45,312 bases of DNA, taken from contig JAJDAH010000193.1 in assembly GCA_029261965.1 (NCBI GenBank), positions 1 through 45,312 of the forward strand. The letters are read 5' to 3'. Position 1 is the stretch's first letter; each line of letters opens with the position of its first letter. Position numbers and translations under genes: made by a program. Positions 26,215 to 34,227 of this stretch are shown here, one piece after another. The notes beneath the pieces were generated by a model. The model was not told where the DNA came from. It ran no database searches and saw nothing but the letters and a program-made list of their open reading frames with translations. The DNA is from Polyangiaceae bacterium (GTDB taxonomy: Bacteria; Myxococcota_A; Polyangia; Polyangiales; Polyangiaceae).

Positions 26215-27612
26215 TCAACGACCGCGCCAGCTCGCACCAAGATCTGTCGAAGCCAGCACGGGATACCGTTTTTTGGCGCTGTCGCTTCCGGCATACAGAA
26301 GGACGCGGTCGCCGAGTGGCAAGAGCAGCGACGGCGGGGCCAGACCCGCGGGTAGGTCAATGTGTGCCTCGGGATCGTACGCCACCGTCCATGGCACCCA
26401 GGCGCGGCCGTCATCTCGGGTCGAAGTCACCCGAACGATGCCATGCATCGTCACTGCGACGATCGTCGTGCCGTCGATGCGGGCCACATCGAGCGGAAAG
26501 CGAGGGGCCACGCCGGCGCCGGGAAATCGAGGCAACGGCATATCGACGCAAGGCCGACGGTAGGGGCAAAGGTGAAGCTGCACATCAGCGGACTTGTCGC
26601 CCTTCGTCAGCACGACGAGTGCCGCATCATCGCAGCTAGCGGAAAAGACATTCTGCGACGCGGGCACAAGAGGCACCGGGTCGGGCACGCCGTCCGGTCC
26701 AAGCGATGCCACCATCACGCGCGCACCGTCGTCGCTCAGCCCAAAGGTGAAAGACCGAGAATCTCCGGCCGGACACCGTTCGCTGAACTCCGAGTGGCCG
26801 ACCGACCGGGGCGACGCCATCTTCCAGCGAAGCCCACCATCGGGAGACTCGTACAACGCGAGGTTCGCAGCCCGGCCTACGGCGAGCAGATGGCGACGGC
26901 CGTCACGATGAACCGCTCGGTAGACCGCTCTCCATTTGGGCAGCCCGCTTCCGAGCGCGGCCTTGGGCGGCTGCACGGGGTGAGTCGCCTCGCGCGCTCG
27001 GATCGACGGCTTGACGAGGCGCGTGTAGCCACCGCGAACGATTGGCCACGCCTTCTTCGCCAATGCGGCCACGGGCTTGATGCTCACGTGAAGCGCTCGA
27101 AGGCCGAGTTCGCGGCCTCCGTGGCCCTGGTCTCCCTTGGCAGCGCGATCAGCAGCGCCGCCACCATACTCGACGAAATTCCAGGCAGTCACACGATGCG
27201 CCTTTTCCGTCGCCGACGATTCCGTCAAACGACGCGCTAGCTCGGCGCACTCGGCGAAGGGGGCATCATCGGCCTGCGACCCGAGCAGACGTCGGCGAAC
27301 CAGCCGCCGAAACTCGGGTGGATTGTCCCGCAGAAGCGACGGCCCCGTTGGCCCCACCATGCACAGGGCGTAATCCGCCGCCGCCGCCGCGAGATCGTGC
27401 ACCTCCCACGCCGCCACAACTCGTGGCCTCGCCCACCAGATCGCCCCCGCCATGACGACGAGTAACAGGATCGTCCTGATTCTGATTGGAACCGGAGAAG
27501 CTTTGGGGGTCGACGCATCCGTCGGTTTTTCGGAAACGACCGGAGAGGTGGGCACGAGGGCACGGTAAGGAGTGGGGCATTTTCGGCCAAGAATTACGGT
27601 CGGAAGGATCAC
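26215..27612 (-). CDS. Membrane-anchored protein with Asp-box (BNR-like) repeats
   Basis: A 465-residue protein from GTG 27612; GTG 27555 is an alternative start that removes 19 residues. An uncleaved-looking transmembrane helix lies at about residues 44-62, flanked by RIRT, so most of the protein is probably extracytoplasmic. A helical region (about 65-190) is followed by a beta-rich region with three Asp-box motifs of the S/T-x-D-x-G-x-x-W form: SPDGGLRW, TRDDGRAW and STDLGASW. These are found in sialidase-like and sortilin-like beta-propellers. No sialidase catalytic set is recognised, so the propeller is more likely to bind than to cleave. It is transcribed in the same direction as the upstream PLP enzyme, 78 bases downstream of it. 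Confidence 0.7.
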   Translation of the reverse strand: MILPTVILGRKCPTPYRALVPTSPVVSEKPTDASTPKASPVPIRIRTILLLVVMAGAIWWARPRVVAAWEVHDLAAAAADYALCMVGPTGPSLLRDNPPEFRRLVRRRLLGSQADDAPFAECAELARRLTESSATEKAHRVTAWNFVEYGGGAADRAAKGDQGHGGRELGLRALHVSIKPVAALAKKAWPIVRGGYTRLVKPSIRAREATHPVQPPKAALGSGLPKWRAVYRAVHRDGRRHLLAVGRAANLALYESPDGGLRWKMASPRSVGHSEFSERCPAGDSRSFTFGLSDDGARVMVASLGPDGVPDPVPLVPASQNVFSASCDDAALVVLTKGDKSADVQLHLCPYRRPCVDMPLPRFPGAGVAPRFPLDVARIDGTTIVAVTMHGIVRVTSTRDDGRAWVPWTVAYDPEAHIDLPAGLAPPSLLLPLGDRVLLYAGSDSAKKRYPVLASTDLGASWRGR

Positions 27613-27690
27613 TCGTCGCCGCGCAGGCCAGCGCCCCCCGGCTCGACTTCGCTGACGTCGCCGGTCAGCACTTGCGCAAGCAATCTCGAT

Positions 27691-28866
27691 TTACTGAAGC
27701 GCTTGATCGAGATCGGCGAGCAGGTCGTCGCAGTCTTCTATCCCGACGCTGAGGCGTAACAACCCATCGGCAATTCCGGCCTGTATCCGAACCTCACGAG
27801 GAATGTTCGCCGCCGTCGTCGTCGCCGGGTGAGTCACGAGCGACCGCACGTCCCCGAGGCTCACAGCGTGCGTGATGAGCCTCACGCGACCAAGAAAACG
27901 GCGCGCGGCATCGACGCCGCCCGCGAGTTCGAACGCGACGAGGGAACCAAAGCCCGCCATCTGCCGGGCCGCCACGTCGTGCCCCGGGTGGCGCTCGAGT
28001 CCTGGGTAGTGAACAGCGCTCATCGCTGCATGTCCGTCGAGGTAAGCGGCGATCCGTGCTGTCGAAGCGCCCGCACGCTCCTGACGCAGGGCCAAGGTTC
28101 TAATGCCGCGTGAGACGAGAAAGGCATTGAACGGGGCCAGCACGCCACCGAAGCCCTTGACCACGAGCTCGCGCACCTCGCCGACACGAGCCGCGCTACC
28201 CGCGACGACTCCACCGATCGCGTCACCATGGCCGCCAAGGGCCTTCGTCATCGAATGAACGACCAAGTCGGCGCCGAGCGCCAATGGCGTCTGGTTCACC
28301 GGGGTCGCGAACGTATTGTCGGCGACGACCGCGATCCCGGCGGCCCGTGCAGCTTCGGCTACCTGCACCACATCGGTGACTCCGAGCGTCGGATTCGCTG
28401 GAGTTTCGACATAAGCGAGCTTGGTCGCGGGACGAAACGCCGCGCGGTAGGATTCCGCGTCCGTCGCGTCGACAAAGGTCGTTTCGATCCCGAACCGCGG
28501 AAGCCTCTCGCGAAGAAGCCGGGACGTCTCGCCATAGACCGCCAACGGAGCGACGATGTGATCTCCACTTTGCACGATGGAGAGGACCGCGCCGGTGACT
28601 GCCGCCATGCCGCTCGCTGTGGCCACCGCGTCCTCGGCGCCTTCGAGATCAGCGAGCTTTGCTTCTGTTTGCTCGACGCTCGGATTGCGCCATCGGCCGT
28701 AAATGTACCGATCGTTGTCACCTGAGAACGCGCCAACCGCCTGCTCGGGTGTCCCGAGCGCAAACGCAGTCGCCAGAACGAGCGGCGGTTCCAACGCATC
28801 GGTCTCGTCGCGAGTTTCGCCCGCGTGCACGCTCCGCGTGGAAAGCCCGCGCTTCGGTCCGTCCAC
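27691..28866 (-). CDS. PLP-dependent Cys/Met-metabolism enzyme
   Basis: A 391-residue member of the family that includes cystathionine gamma-synthase and gamma-lyase, O-acyl-homoserine sulfhydrylase and methionine gamma-lyase. The PLP-binding lysine is Lys208 in SMTKALGGHGD, the cofactor-pairing Asp183 is in VADNTFATP, and Tyr112 occupies the stacking position. Methionine gamma-lyases usually have YGC at that place and this one has YGE, so that assignment is not supported; the exact substrate cannot be settled from sequence. The length is normal for the family. Its start follows the rpsU stop by eight bases, which suggests cotranscription with that ribosomal protein gene. Confidence 0.88.
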   Translation of the reverse strand: MDGPKRGLSTRSVHAGETRDETDALEPPLVLATAFALGTPEQAVGAFSGDNDRYIYGRWRNPSVEQTEAKLADLEGAEDAVATASGMAAVTGAVLSIVQSGDHIVAPLAVYGETSRLLRERLPRFGIETTFVDATDAESYRAAFRPATKLAYVETPANPTLGVTDVVQVAEAARAAGIAVVADNTFATPVNQTPLALGADLVVHSMTKALGGHGDAIGGVVAGSAARVGEVRELVVKGFGGVLAPFNAFLVSRGIRTLALRQERAGASTARIAAYLDGHAAMSAVHYPGLERHPGHDVAARQMAGFGSLVAFELAGGVDAARRFLGRVRLITHAVSLGDVRSLVTHPATTTAANIPREVRIQAGIADGLLRLSVGIEDCDDLLADLDQALQ

Positions 28867-28874
28867 GTCGTGTT

Positions 28875-29162
28875 CTAGACGGGCAGGATCTTTTCGCGCT
28901 TGCGTCGCCGCCGCGCCGCTTCACTCATCTTCTTGCGCCGTTTCACTGACGGCTTCATGTAGTGGCGCCGGCGCTTGAGCTCTCGCAGAATGCCCTCGCC
29001 CGCCATCTTGCGCTTGAGGTGCTTGATGGCGCGCTCGATGCCTTTGTCACCGACGGCAACCTCGAGCGGCTTGCACTGCACGGCGTCGCCGGGCTCGGAG
29101 GAAGTCGACTCGTCGACAGGCTCGGTCTCGGGCTGTTCTGATGGCTCTTCGGGGTCGGGCAA
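28875..29162 (-). CDS. rpsU: 30S ribosomal protein S21
   Basis: Small basic protein of the 30S subunit that acts in translation initiation. The conserved core starts at CKPLEV and runs through the helical KHLKRKM, ELKRRRHYMKPS and KRRKKMSEAARRRRKREK segments. The longest supported reading starts at TTG 29162 and gives 95 residues, with an acidic extension of about 27 residues (EEPSEQPETEP and onward). GTG 29081 would give 68 residues, close to the usual 65-71. Neither start has a clear ribosome binding site. The extension has fairly GC-rich third positions, consistent with coding, so the start is left open. It precedes the PLP enzyme gene by eight bases. Confidence 0.85.
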   Translation of the reverse strand: MPDPEEPSEQPETEPVDESTSSEPGDAVQCKPLEVAVGDKGIERAIKHLKRKMAGEGILRELKRRRHYMKPSVKRRKKMSEAARRRRKREKILPV

Positions 29163-29200
29163 GGCCGAGGGTTTTTGGCAGACCCAACGAAGCTTTGCAA

Positions 29201-29221
29201 CCCCACCCCCCCCAACCCCCC
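29201..29221 (-). promoter_or_regulatory. G-run with G-quadruplex potential upstream of rpsU
   Basis: The plus strand reads C4-A-C8-AA-C6, so the rpsU-sense strand carries G6-TT-G8-T-G4 about 40-60 bases before the TTG start. This satisfies a four-tract G3 quadruplex with loops of one or two bases. It lies in the probable rpsU promoter/leader; any regulatory effect is inferred. Confidence 0.5.
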
Positions 29222-29241
29222 GAAAAAACCCAGCAAAGCAT

Positions 29242-29393
29242 CAACCTGGGAGAGCAGGCACGGGGAGAGCAGGCACGGCAAAACATCAACCTGGGAGACA
29301 GGCACGCATGGGACAACAGGCACGCCAACAGGCACGCCAACCTGGGAGCCGGGAGGAGGAGGTGCACCAACCCCAGGCGCACCAACCCGGGAG
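29242..29393. repeat. Imperfect intergenic array of CAACCTGGGAG and CAGGCACG motifs
   Basis: CAACC(T/C)GGGAG occurs at 29242, 29287, 29338 and 29383, spaced 45, 51 and 45 bases. CAGGCACG occurs at 29255, 29270, 29299, 29317 and 29329 between them. The array fills most of the gap between divergent rpsU and the DUF971 gene. No gene or known repeat family is recognised. Confidence 0.75.
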
Positions 29394-29433
29394 CCACTGG
29401 ACGTGGCCCAACCACCCGAATACTCGGGGGGAT

Positions 29434-29787
29434 ATGGCAGACGATGCCCGAATCCGAGCCACCGGCGTCAAAGCGCCTCATGGGGGGGACACCGTCGAAA
29501 TCCAGTGGGCGGATGGCATCACGTCGCGATATCCGCACAGCCTGCTGCGCGGCTATTGTCCCTGCGCTGGATGTCAGGGGCACTCGGGGACCATTAATTT
29601 CGTTGAAGGTGGAAATCTGGATCTCGTGGACATCGAGCAGGTCGGCAACTACGCACTGAGCTTCCGCTGGGGTGACGGGCACGCGACCGGCATCTACACG
29701 TTCCGGTACTTACGGGCGCTCGGGGACCTCGTCGCGACTCGCGGCGACGAAATCGGTGACGACATGCCGGAGCTGTCGCGGGCGTGA
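29434..29787 (+). CDS. DUF971 (GBBH-like N-terminal) domain protein
   Basis: A 117-residue single-domain protein. The frame is open far upstream, but ATG 29434 is preceded by a GGGGGG stretch at a suitable distance and begins directly before the domain. The family pattern is clear: WADGITSRYPHSLLRGYCPCAGCQGH, then a beta-rich second half with a hydrophobic Tyr-Thr-Phe-Arg-Tyr-Leu-Arg end. The cysteines in CPCAGC are the metal-binding set seen in this domain. Stand-alone members are poorly characterised; some are linked to iron-sulfur cluster carriers, so no specific reaction is claimed. The stop overlaps the GTG of the glycosyltransferase gene by three bases, which implies coupled translation. 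Confidence 0.85.
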   Translation: MADDARIRATGVKAPHGGDTVEIQWADGITSRYPHSLLRGYCPCAGCQGHSGTINFVEGGNLDLVDIEQVGNYALSFRWGDGHATGIYTFRYLRALGDLVATRGDEIGDDMPELSRA

Positions 29788-30761
29788 GACGAATCGCGGT
29801 AGTCGCGTCGTGCTACCCAGAGTGGCTCGGCGATCCCTCGGGACATTTCGTGGCGGCCGAGGCACACCACCTGGCAAGGTCGGCGCGAGTACACGTCGTC
29901 GTCCCAGGCCGGATGGAGTCGGAGGAAGGCGAAAATCCACGCATCCACCGACTCTTTTCCTCTGACGCCTTTGGCTGGCCAGGCGCCCTCACACGCCTAC
30001 GCGAGCGCCCCTCGAGACTCTCCGGGGTTGTGCGGTTCGTCTTGCAGGCACGCGCGAAACTCAGGGCCTTGCAACCGGACTGCGTCCAGGCCCATTGGCT
30101 GGTGCCGAGCCTTTGGCCCATCGCCATCGACCTCGGGCGACCGATCGACGCTGTGGCCCACGGTTCGGACATCGAACTGCTGCTGCGGGCCCCAAGGCCC
30201 GTGCGAGTGGCTCTCGTGCGAGCCGCGTTGCGTCGAGACGTGACGTTCCGCTTCGTCTCCCAAGACCTTCGAGCTCGATTCGCCAAACGCACCACCGACG
30301 CGATTCTCGACCAAAGCCGCGTCGAACCCTGTCGTTTGAACATCGCCGAACCGCTCTCCCGGGTTGATGCACGGGAGAGATTGGGCATTGGGACGGCGGA
30401 GCGCGTCGCGGTGGTGGTCGGACGCCTCGTGACATCAAAACGGCCGGCGGTTGCCCTCCGAGCGGCAACTTTGGCGGAGAACGATCGAGTCGTCGTACTC
30501 GGAGACGGTCCCGAGCTCGGCGTGCTTCGTCAACGATTTCCGGCTGTTCGTTTCCTGGGTCGATCGCCCCGGCACGAAGCCCTGGAATGGATCGCTGCTG
30601 CAGACGTGCTCGTCAATTCGTCGAAGTCGGAGGGCGCTCCCACCACCATCCGAGAAGCGCTGGCGCTCGGCACCCGGGTTGTTTCCACCCCGTGTAGCGA
30701 CTTGCGGACTCGAGACGAGCTCTATGTCTCTGGCGATGACGCAGGCGTCGGCCCGGGGTAG
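29784..30761 (+). CDS. Family 4-type glycosyltransferase, short at the C-terminus
   Basis: A 325-residue GT-B fold glycosyltransferase. The N-terminal half has the acceptor-domain pattern (CYPEWLGDPSGHFVAAEA, then HGSDIELLLR). The C-terminal half has VVVGRLVTSKRP, VVLGDGPEL, VRFLGRSPRHE and the donor-binding acidic segment NSSKSEGAPTTIREALALG. Members normally continue 30-50 residues past the GT(R)VV strand with a helix that packs back on the N-domain. Here the protein stops soon after DELYVSGDDAG, so it may be truncated, although the next gene starts only ten bases later. The start GTG overlaps the DUF971 stop. The donor sugar and acceptor are unknown; cytosolic face of the membrane is likely. 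Confidence 0.82.
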   Translation: MRRIAVVASCYPEWLGDPSGHFVAAEAHHLARSARVHVVVPGRMESEEGENPRIHRLFSSDAFGWPGALTRLRERPSRLSGVVRFVLQARAKLRALQPDCVQAHWLVPSLWPIAIDLGRPIDAVAHGSDIELLLRAPRPVRVALVRAALRRDVTFRFVSQDLRARFAKRTTDAILDQSRVEPCRLNIAEPLSRVDARERLGIGTAERVAVVVGRLVTSKRPAVALRAATLAENDRVVVLGDGPELGVLRQRFPAVRFLGRSPRHEALEWIAAADVLVNSSKSEGAPTTIREALALGTRVVSTPCSDLRTRDELYVSGDDAGVGPG

Positions 30762-30771
30762 AGAGCCGCGC

Positions 30772-31506
30772 ATGCCCATCGTCCTTCACCGGTTCCCGCT
30801 GAGTCACTTCTCCGAGAAAGGGCGGGCGCTGCTCGATTTCAAGGGGCTCGACTACTCGATCGTCGATCACCAGCTCGGCTGGTCCCAATGGGAGGTGTAC
30901 CGCCTCTCGGGGCAGCGCAAAGTCCCGGTCGTCGAGCACGACGGCACCGTCGTCAATGATTCGACCGAAATAGGGCTGTACTTGGAGCGTGTGTTTCCCG
31001 ACGAGCGGCGACTCCTGCCGCGAGAGGAGCAAAAGCGCCGCGATGTGTTGGAGCTCGAAGCGCGAATCGACAGGATCTTTGGCGGTGCTGCGCCAGTGCC
31101 CTGGTTCGCCTCGTTGACACACAACCCCGGAGCAGTCGCCGAGCTACTCACCATTGAAGTCTCCGGGGTTCGTGGGGGCACGGCGAGGTTGCTGGAGAGG
31201 GCAATCGGTGGCGCGATGCGGCTGCCCGCCGCGCGCAGATTCGCGATGAAAAGCGAGCAAGCGACGCGCCAACTGCTCCGAGAACTGTCCGACCGCCTCG
31301 CTGCGACGAAGTTCCTCGTCGGGGACGAGCCCACCTTCGCGGACGTCGCTGCGGCTGGTCTCGCCTTCCACCTCAAATTTCCCAGGTCGGAACATCTCGC
31401 CGTACCGGGGTTGATGGACCAGGGCGTCGCCGGGTTGTCGGACGATGCAGAATTTTCTCGATTCTTCGACTGGCGGGACCGGTTCTACGAAGATTTCCTG
31501 CACTGA
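30772..31506 (+). CDS. Glutathione S-transferase-like protein
   Basis: A 244-residue protein starting at ATG 30772. The frame is open upstream, but the upstream part overlaps the glycosyltransferase and lacks family similarity. Residues 1-80 form a thioredoxin-like GST N-domain (an FPLSHFSEKGRALLDFKG segment, then KVPVVEHDGTVVNDSTEIGLYL with the cis-Pro and the glutathione-binding DS pair). Residues of about 95-235 are the all-helical C-domain, including ATKFLVGDEPTFADVAAAG. A Ser/Tyr catalytic residue cannot be named with certainty. GST families act in detoxification or reductive conjugation in the cytosol; the substrate is unknown. It follows the glycosyltransferase by ten bases and converges on ggt. 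Confidence 0.85.
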   Translation: MPIVLHRFPLSHFSEKGRALLDFKGLDYSIVDHQLGWSQWEVYRLSGQRKVPVVEHDGTVVNDSTEIGLYLERVFPDERRLLPREEQKRRDVLELEARIDRIFGGAAPVPWFASLTHNPGAVAELLTIEVSGVRGGTARLLERAIGGAMRLPAARRFAMKSEQATRQLLRELSDRLAATKFLVGDEPTFADVAAAGLAFHLKFPRSEHLAVPGLMDQGVAGLSDDAEFSRFFDWRDRFYEDFLH

Positions 31507-31516
31507 GAAACGGCCC

Positions 31517-33319
31517 TCAGGGCGGCAGCGCCATCGCGAGCCCCCCCTCCCTGGGGTCAGCGTATCCCCAGGCCGTACCGTCGACGATGAGAATGCTGTT
31601 GGCGTCCCCGATCGGGATACGCTTCTTGCTGAACGTGTGTCCTAGTCCGATCAGGGCATCACGGGTCGCCCGGCTGATCGGACGGCGACGTTCGTCGCGA
31701 ACCGCGTCCGGGACCAGCCCGTGATGAACCCGGGGCGCGTCGACCGCGGCGTCGATGGTCATCTGGTAGTCGACCACGTTTCTCAGGACCTGCACGACTG
31801 TGCTGGCGATCGTGTCACCCCCAGGAGTTCCCAATACGAGCAACGGCTGGTTGTTGCGCAACACCAGCGTCGGCGACATCGAACTCGTCATTCGTCGCCC
31901 AGGTTGTCGGACATTGCCGCCGACAGTCCCGAAGGCCGCGGCGGAGTTGTTGAGCACGATCCCCGTCCCGGGCACGACGAACTTCGAGCCGAACCCCGCG
32001 GAAAGAGTCGTCGTGCACGTCACGACATTGCCGTCGGCATCGACGACGGCGAAATGCGTGGTGTTTTTTAGCTCTTTGATTGCACCAGAGAAGAGCGGGT
32101 GGATCGCGCTGGAAGGCGTCGCCCGATTCACGTCGATCCTAGGCGCCTTGTCTGCCAGATACCGTGGATCGCTCCACGACCGCATCCGTTTCGCCGCCTC
32201 CTGGTCCGTCAGCGAATCGGGGTCCGCCACGCCGAATCGGCGCTCCGCGTGTGCCCGCTTGGACGCTTCGATGAACAAATGAAGCGCTTCGGGCGAACTC
32301 GGGGCGAACCGGTAGGCCTCGAGCACCTCGAGCATGAGCAAAGTCTGCGTCACGGCTACACCACCGGCTGAAGGGGGCGGCATGACTTCGACGCGAAGAC
32401 CCCGGTAGGAGGAACGGAGCGGCTCCCGGATGGCTGCTCGGTACTGAGCCAGATCCACAGCAGAGATCAGTCCGTCGGGCTTCATTGCGCGAACGATGCG
32501 GTCCGCGGTGGGACCCGCGTAGAAGCCCAATCGACCGTCCTTCGCAACGCGATGTAGCGTGGCCGCCAGGTCCTTGCGAACTAGTCGTGTACCGGCCTTC
32601 TTGGGCTTGCCGCCCACAGAACCGAAAATTCGTCTCGCTTCGGCGTTCTGTCGGAGCTTCGCCCAGTTCCATTGGAGAGTGAGCCCCTCGCGGTGGCCGA
32701 TTCGGTGCCCCCTCTCCGCAAGGCGGATGGATGGCCGCATGACGACTTCGCGCGCCAAGCGCCCGAAACGCTCGTGCGCCAGGTCCAACCCAGCAACGGT
32801 GCCCGGCACACCCGCTGCCGCCGGACCAATGGCGCCGTCCGCAATCATCTTCTGAAACTTGGTGTGGGTGAGCGCGGCGGGCGCCCGCTCCCGAAAATCG
32901 ACGGCGACAGTCTCCGCGCCATTCATCCGAACAAGCATGAACCCGCCTCCTCCGACGTTGCCGGCGCTCGGATGAGTCACCGCGAGCGCGTAGCCAACCG
33001 CAACCGCAGCGTCGACTGCGTTTCCCCCCTGCGAAAGAACCTCGACCCCTGCGCGTGTCGCGTTCTGCTCAACCGAGACGACCAAACCCCGTCGACTCGA
33101 CACCGCGCGATCACCCCCGACGGCAACCTTCGGCGGTGGCCCGCGATAGCGGTACGGGGGCGCGGCATCCGCCGTCGGGGCCGCACCCGACGCGGTCGCC
33201 GACGCAGCGTGTCGAGCTGGCTCGAGCTCGACTGGAGCCGAACGGTGATCCGCCGGCGGCGTGCACGCACCCAGCCCCGCCGTGAGCGCGCCCGCCAAAC
33301 GCCACGCAAACGAATTCAC
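31517..33319 (-). CDS. ggt: Gamma-glutamyltranspeptidase, lipoprotein form
   Basis: Ntn-hydrolase that cleaves gamma-glutamyl bonds such as those of glutathione. It has 600 residues. A lipoprotein-type signal (ALTAGLGAC, Cys19) is followed by a Pro/Ala linker, then the large-subunit sequence (NAVDAAVAVGYALAVTHPSAGN, GGGGFMLVRM). The autoprocessing nucleophile is Thr420 in NTTHFAVVD, and the small subunit continues with TTTLSAGFGSKFVVPGTG, SSMSPTLV and GTPGGDTIAS. All key residues seem present, so an active, membrane-anchored periplasmic enzyme is expected. The GTG start overlaps the TGA of the upstream membrane-protein gene, so the two are likely coupled. It converges on the GST-like gene. 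Confidence 0.95.
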   Translation of the reverse strand: MNSFAWRLAGALTAGLGACTPPADHRSAPVELEPARHAASATASGAAPTADAAPPYRYRGPPPKVAVGGDRAVSSRRGLVVSVEQNATRAGVEVLSQGGNAVDAAVAVGYALAVTHPSAGNVGGGGFMLVRMNGAETVAVDFRERAPAALTHTKFQKMIADGAIGPAAAGVPGTVAGLDLAHERFGRLAREVVMRPSIRLAERGHRIGHREGLTLQWNWAKLRQNAEARRIFGSVGGKPKKAGTRLVRKDLAATLHRVAKDGRLGFYAGPTADRIVRAMKPDGLISAVDLAQYRAAIREPLRSSYRGLRVEVMPPPSAGGVAVTQTLLMLEVLEAYRFAPSSPEALHLFIEASKRAHAERRFGVADPDSLTDQEAAKRMRSWSDPRYLADKAPRIDVNRATPSSAIHPLFSGAIKELKNTTHFAVVDADGNVVTCTTTLSAGFGSKFVVPGTGIVLNNSAAAFGTVGGNVRQPGRRMTSSMSPTLVLRNNQPLLVLGTPGGDTIASTVVQVLRNVVDYQMTIDAAVDAPRVHHGLVPDAVRDERRRPISRATRDALIGLGHTFSKKRIPIGDANSILIVDGTAWGYADPREGGLAMALPP

Positions 33320-34176
33320 GGGGCCCTTAGCGTTGGGGAATGGGCCACGGCTTCCGATGGAAGCTCTGCTGCGAGCCGAACCGGAATCGCCTCACCTCCC
33401 ATGGCGAGGTGCCGCGAATAGATTTGCCACCGCAGATGGACCTGCGCGAGCTGCAAGAGCACCGCCGCAAGATAGACCCCGACGAAGCACGCCAGCACGC
33501 CTGCGACCATGACCAGGCCCCCGACGACAGCGAAAATCAGCATTTTCGTGAGAACTGGGGTCCAGGTTGAACGAACGTAGGAGAGAATTGCTCCGAGGTT
33601 GAGAGTCTCGCCCACATCCTCCGTTAGTTCGGCGCGAGTCTGGGCGGCGTTTGCGACCGCAGAAACCAAGACGGTCCCGAGCAAGAGCAGAACGCCCCCC
33701 GCCACTTGGCCCGCATGAACAACCCCGGTCGATTCGAGGGTGGTCCCAACCACGGTCGCCACGAGCCCGACACCGACGCCGAGCGCGTAGATCCCCAGCA
33801 TTGCGGGCAACATGACGACGAGGTTCGCGACGAACGGGTTGACGCCTCGCCCGAGATAGTGCCCAAAATCCGCGAAATCGAACTTGACGAGGGGGTCTGG
33901 ATGCCCGCGAAGCAGGCGTTGATGGTACTCCGCCCTCCACCCTGTCATCACGATGGGCCCAGCGACCGGGATGAGCGTGACCAAACAACCCAAGAGCAAG
34001 TTCTCGTTCCGGCGCGGGGCGTCCCAAACCGCCCGAATACCCTCCAAAACACTCACCGGTGGGGCGCGGTGCGTGGCCGTCTCCGGCACGCGAGCGGGCC
34101 GAAACACGGCAGCGTTTGGCGTCCCCGGCGGCGCATAAGGGTTGTGCACCGCGTCATCGTAGACAGCGCCAACCAT
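33316..34176 (-). CDS. DUF4013-like integral membrane protein
   Basis: A 286-residue protein from ATG 34176; upstream codons in frame look non-coding. An N-terminal cytosolic part with [10 protein letters not shown] and Pro/Arg-rich sequence (about 1-60) is followed by several hydrophobic segments. Clear ones are [20 protein letters not shown], a long [20 protein letters not shown] region, a [15 protein letters not shown] segment and a C-terminal [25 protein letters not shown] stretch. The layout, with a [12 protein letters not shown] loop after the first helix and PFxxF-type soluble loops, resembles DUF4013 proteins, whose function is unknown. It overlaps the ggt start, and is divergent from moaB across 51 bases. 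Confidence 0.75.
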   Translation of the reverse strand: MVGAVYDDAVHNPYAPPGTPNAAVFRPARVPETATHRAPPVSVLEGIRAVWDAPRRNENLLLGCLVTLIPVAGPIVMTGWRAEYHQRLLRGHPDPLVKFDFADFGHYLGRGVNPFVANLVVMLPAMLGIYALGVGVGLVATVVGTTLESTGVVHAGQVAGGVLLLLGTVLVSAVANAAQTRAELTEDVGETLNLGAILSYVRSTWTPVLTKMLIFAVVGGLVMVAGVLACFVGVYLAAVLLQLAQVHLRWQIYSRHLAMGGEAIPVRLAAELPSEAVAHSPTLRAP

Positions 34177-34227
34177 CGCGTAAACTTCGGAAGAACAAGC
34201 CGGGAAGAAACAACCTGGGACGCGCCA

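Noticed and set aside
30451-30771. Upstream in-frame extension of the GST-like protein
   Set aside because: It overlaps the glycosyltransferase reading frame and has no GST similarity; ATG 30772 begins exactly at the thioredoxin-like domain.
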